A stretch of DNA of 64,000 bases from Spirochaetes bacterium GWE1_32_154. GTDB taxonomy: Bacteria; Spirochaetota; GWE2-31-10. The number at the start of each line of letters is the position of its first letter. Position 1 is the first letter of the stretch. A model generated the notes under the pieces. The model worked only from the letters and a program-made list of their open reading frames with translations, did not search any database and had not been told where the DNA came from. The stretch is taken from NCBI GenBank assembly GCA_001829315.1, contig MIAY01000001.1:448927-512926 (forward strand). Reading direction: 5' to 3'. This document shows, piece by piece, positions 61,417 through 64,000 of the stretch. Position numbers and translations under genes: made by a program.

Positions 61417-62829
61417 GTGAAAAAATATGGTTTATTAGTACTCATAATTTGTTTTGTTGTTCAAATACATTCAAATACTGTTGAGTTGGAATCAGCATTA
61501 ACAGATATTCTAAATAAGTCGGAATTTAATTATGATATATTAAAAAGACAGAATGTCGTTTTTAATATTGGCAGTTATTTATCTTCAAGAAGTAATTTTC
61601 TTGTGGGTGAGAATTCATTATATTATTCAACTACCGGTACATACCCATTTGAGTTAGCGCCAAATAGACAGTGGGAATCAATAAATTCTGCTACCATTTG
61701 GGGTTCAATGGTGTTTGAAGAAGGTAATTTTATAAAATTAGCAATAAACGGAACTTTTTTATTTGGTTATGAGTCGGTACTTCCTGTATTTAATCTATCA
61801 GAGTTATATATTTCATGGAAATATTCATTAGGAAGGATTGTAATCGGCAGGACATTGTTCGCTTTGAATTCACAACTTAATTTTTCAGGAACCTTGGATG
61901 GAATCGGGTTGGAAATTAATGCTCCGTTTATTAATTTTAAGTCTTTTGTTGGTTTTACAGGTTTCACGGGTGTTTTTCATCCGTATTATAATAATTTTAA
62001 TATTTCAGCGTATGATAAATCATTTTTTGAACAAACCAATTTAACTAATCTGGTTATGGTGGTGCAATTAAATGGAGTGCAGTCCAGAAGGATTTTTTTA
62101 TCAACCGATTTTGATATTCATTATCTTTTTTTTAATGTAAATCCATATTTTCTAATGCAGCTTGATATTTCAAATATTGATGTACCCAATTTTAAAAATA
62201 CTGATTATATTTTTAATACATTTACAATTGGTTTATTAAATAAAATAAGAATCTGGACCCCATTGTATTTTTATTTTGATGTTTCCGGGGTCTTTGGTGT
62301 TATGCAGGATATTGCGAATGTTAAAACGGTTCCTATATCGGCATTCGGTCTAAATACAGAGTTACGTTATACTTTTACACCTCGAAGTAATACCGCTTTT
62401 TCAATTTGTTATGCAACCGGTTCGGGTACGCCACTTGAAGAGAATAAAATTGACAGTTTAAGAACAAGTACTGAAAAAAACCAGAATTATGTTTATTACG
62501 GGAAATTTAATGGCGGTTATGTTTTAGATCCGGTATTGTATAATATTCATTCTATTGGTTTGAAATTTATTTCAAATATAAATAGTTTTTTGTCAGGCTA
62601 CATTTATGGGTTTCAAACTTTTAAAATGTATTCCGAGTCTCCGGTAAGTGATTCTAAAGCAGATATAAATGATTATATAGTAGGAACTGAAATAGATGCC
62701 GGTCTTAGTTTTAAATTTACAGAGGGTGTTAATCTAAGTATAGATGCAGGGGTTTTTATTCCAGAGACGGCTTATACTGATAAAACGCCACGATTAAAGG
62801 CGGGAATAGCACTTAATGTCGCTTTGTAA
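61417..62829 (+). CDS. Hypothetical outer-membrane beta-barrel-like protein
   Basis: 470 residues from GTG 61417 (GGAG upstream). Signal peptide (YGLLVLIICFVVQIHS). The rest shows strings of alternating hydrophobic/aromatic strands ending in a Leu-rich strand (PRLKAGIALNVAL), as in outer-membrane barrels: FIKLAINGTFLFGYE, LYISWKYSLGRIVIGRTLF, FYFDVSGVFGV, LSFKFTEGVNLSIDAGVFI. No family recognised. Location at the cell surface is inferred from strand pattern. Confidence 0.55.
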   Translation: MKKYGLLVLIICFVVQIHSNTVELESALTDILNKSEFNYDILKRQNVVFNIGSYLSSRSNFLVGENSLYYSTTGTYPFELAPNRQWESINSATIWGSMVFEEGNFIKLAINGTFLFGYESVLPVFNLSELYISWKYSLGRIVIGRTLFALNSQLNFSGTLDGIGLEINAPFINFKSFVGFTGFTGVFHPYYNNFNISAYDKSFFEQTNLTNLVMVVQLNGVQSRRIFLSTDFDIHYLFFNVNPYFLMQLDISNIDVPNFKNTDYIFNTFTIGLLNKIRIWTPLYFYFDVSGVFGVMQDIANVKTVPISAFGLNTELRYTFTPRSNTAFSICYATGSGTPLEENKIDSLRTSTEKNQNYVYYGKFNGGYVLDPVLYNIHSIGLKFISNINSFLSGYIYGFQTFKMYSESPVSDSKADINDYIVGTEIDAGLSFKFTEGVNLSIDAGVFIPETAYTDKTPRLKAGIALNVAL

Positions 62830-62881
62830 TCGATTTTCACATAAACTATATTCAATGATAGTAAAAAAAGTTGCAATTTTC

Positions 62882-62909
62882 TTGATTTTATCTTTTATTC
62901 AAGTATAGT
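62882..62909 (+). promoter_or_regulatory. Sigma70-type promoter of mltG
   Basis: TTGATT (62882-62887) and TATAGT (62904-62909) with 16 bases between, 34 bases before the mltG start codon. Confidence 0.6.
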
Positions 62910-62943
62910 AACAGCTAAGTCTCAAATCTATGGAGTAATAATC

Positions 62944-63957
62944 TTGAGAGTATTATTTAAATTTTTCGTTTTACTAACAGTTATTTTTTTTGCCGGTTCG
63001 ACAACATTATTTTTGTTTCTAAATACATCCCCTGCGAATATGCCTTTTAATGATTATGAATTTCATATTAAAGACGGAATGAGTGCATCAAAACTGGCAG
63101 ATAATTTACAATCAGAACATCTGATTCGATCAGCTTTGTTTTTTAAAATATTAATTCGTATTTCTCAATTAGATAAAAATCTTAAAGCGGGTTACATTCT
63201 CGTTTCAAATGGTATGAAAACAACTGATATTATGAAAAAGATTTTATATGCAGATTTTATTACTATTTCATTAACAATTCCTGAAGGATATTCGTTAAAA
63301 GAAATAAATAATGTACTGATAACAAAAAATCTTGTAACGAAAGATGAGATTGATGGGTTTTTAAATAGATCAGATTATACAAGCCTCATCGGGTTGAAAG
63401 ATTTTCCTTCTGCTGAAGGATTTTTATTTCCTGAAACATACACCTTTCATAAAGGGGTAAAAACTGAGAAAATTTATTCAACAATGGTTAAATTATTTTT
63501 TGTAAAGTTAAATGAAGCTTCAAATTCAATTAAATCTATGAAGCCGGATGAGATGTATAAAAAGCTGATAATTGCATCTATTATAGAAAAAGAAGTTAGA
63601 AATCGTGAAGAGGCATCTCTTGTTGCAGGTATTTTTTATAACAGGTTAGATCTTAGAATGAAACTGCAAAGTTGTGCTACTGTTCAATATATTCTTGATA
63701 AACCTAAAGAACGATTATTATTTGATGATTTGCTAATTCCAAGTCCTTACAATACTTACCTGAATGAAGGAGTCCCTCCCGGACCGATTTCAAGTCCCGG
63801 TTTAAATTCATTAAAAGCAGCATTTAATCCTGAGAAAACAGATTATCTTTACTTCGTAGTAAAAGATCCAGTAAAGGGAAGTCACCATTTTTCTGTTGAA
63901 TATGATGAGCATTTACGAGCTCAGGAACGATATAAATCAATACAAGGATTTGAATAA
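62944..63957 (+). CDS. mltG: Endolytic murein transglycosylase MltG (YceG-like)
   Basis: 337 residues from TTG 62944, which has GGAG eight bases upstream. One N-terminal membrane helix (FFVLLTVIFFAGSTTLFLFL), a LysM-like domain (MSASKLADNLQSEHLIRS; EGYSLKEINNVLI) and the catalytic region with IIASIIEKEVRN (Glu about 215), FYNRL, MKLQSCATVQYIL, YNTYLNEGVPPGPISSPG. It cleaves nascent glycan strands and sets their length. The stop overlaps the next start (TAATG). Confidence 0.96.
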   Translation: MRVLFKFFVLLTVIFFAGSTTLFLFLNTSPANMPFNDYEFHIKDGMSASKLADNLQSEHLIRSALFFKILIRISQLDKNLKAGYILVSNGMKTTDIMKKILYADFITISLTIPEGYSLKEINNVLITKNLVTKDEIDGFLNRSDYTSLIGLKDFPSAEGFLFPETYTFHKGVKTEKIYSTMVKLFFVKLNEASNSIKSMKPDEMYKKLIIASIIEKEVRNREEASLVAGIFYNRLDLRMKLQSCATVQYILDKPKERLLFDDLLIPSPYNTYLNEGVPPGPISSPGLNSLKAAFNPEKTDYLYFVVKDPVKGSHHFSVEYDEHLRAQERYKSIQGFE

Positions 63958-64000
63958 TGAATAAAAAACCCGAGCTTCTTGCTCCTGCGGGAAATTTTGA
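63957..64000 (+). CDS. Peptidase U32 family protein, 5' end only
   Basis: ATG at 63957 shares a base with the mltG stop. The 14 visible codons read MNKKPELLAPAGNF, the conserved start of U32 (collagenase-like/TrhP) proteins, many of which take part in tRNA hydroxylation. The remainder lies beyond the window. Confidence 0.75.
   Translation, partial: MNKKPELLAPAGNF

Overview
The window is AT-rich (roughly one third G+C) bacterial chromosome, gene-dense, with Shine-Dalgarno sequences in front of most genes and many 1-4 base stop/start overlaps. It most likely comes from a spirochaete. The best evidence is the chemotaxis operon cheA - cheW/cheR fusion - cheX - cheY. A CheW-CheR-like fusion and an unusual CheA dimerisation domain are known from Treponema, and CheX is the typical spirochaetal CheY-P phosphatase. 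A MurA with Asp in place of the fosfomycin-target Cys fits, and so does the large number of lipoproteins. TolC-, MacAB-, RlpA- and MltG-type proteins show a double-membrane envelope. The genus is not resolved, and no rRNA, tRNA, CRISPR array or complete insertion sequence was seen.

Layout. 1-2.9 kb (minus): a partial lipoprotein esterase, a membrane protein, a J-domain protein coupled to cheD. 3.1-9.2 kb: an NlpC/P60 lipoprotein, then the tightly packed minus-strand operon HDOD - metallo-beta-lactamase-fold hydrolase - dnaE. 9.3-13.7 kb: a polyprenyl-phosphate sugar transferase with a lipoprotein and a YcxB-like membrane protein, facing two RlpA/SPOR-type wall proteins. 13.8-22.7 kb: amidohydrolase, glycogen debranching enzyme, murA with a downstream lipoprotein, NfeD - SPFH membrane pair, pgi. 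22.9-29.8 kb: small HTH protein, MATE exporter, serS, a membrane histidine kinase, DUF1007 and NicO (nickel/cobalt type).

30.0-38.4 kb: a seven-gene plus-strand module with a TolC-like channel, MacA-like adaptor, MacB-like ATPase and permease, a Spy-like periplasmic protein, and its own response regulator and kinase. A ferritin-like/VIT1 iron exporter with a palindrome at its promoter follows. 38.4-40.4 kb: Uma2-like protein, a decayed PD-(D/E)XK family gene, and a 120-bp inverted-repeat element directly downstream of a near-consensus promoter. 40.4-49.2 kb: Fe-alcohol dehydrogenase, PAS histidine kinase and a giant alpha-2-macroglobulin lipoprotein in one transcription unit. 49.2-53.9 kb: AAA/DUF4143 ATPase behind a perfect 21-bp-arm palindrome, nitroreductase, HD-GYP phosphodiesterase, purA. 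53.9-59.8 kb: the che operon, ending in a lipoprotein gene coupled to cheY. 59.9-64 kb: a REC-like/PilZ protein, two unknown exported proteins, mltG and the start of a U32 peptidase gene.

Themes. Chemotaxis and motility signalling (cheA, cheW/R, cheX, cheY, cheD) lie alongside c-di-GMP elements (HD-GYP, PilZ) and HDOD. Envelope building and defence are strongly represented (MurA, MltG, RlpA/SPOR, NlpC/P60, alpha-2-macroglobulin, tripartite efflux). Metal handling appears three times (NicO/DUF1007, VIT1-ferritin, Fe-ADH). Nothing here is a clear-cut new system. The parts most worth checking are the leader upstream of the adh-kinase-macroglobulin unit, the efflux module with its Gly/Pro/Met-rich exported segments, and the lipoprotein fused by overlap to the che operon.
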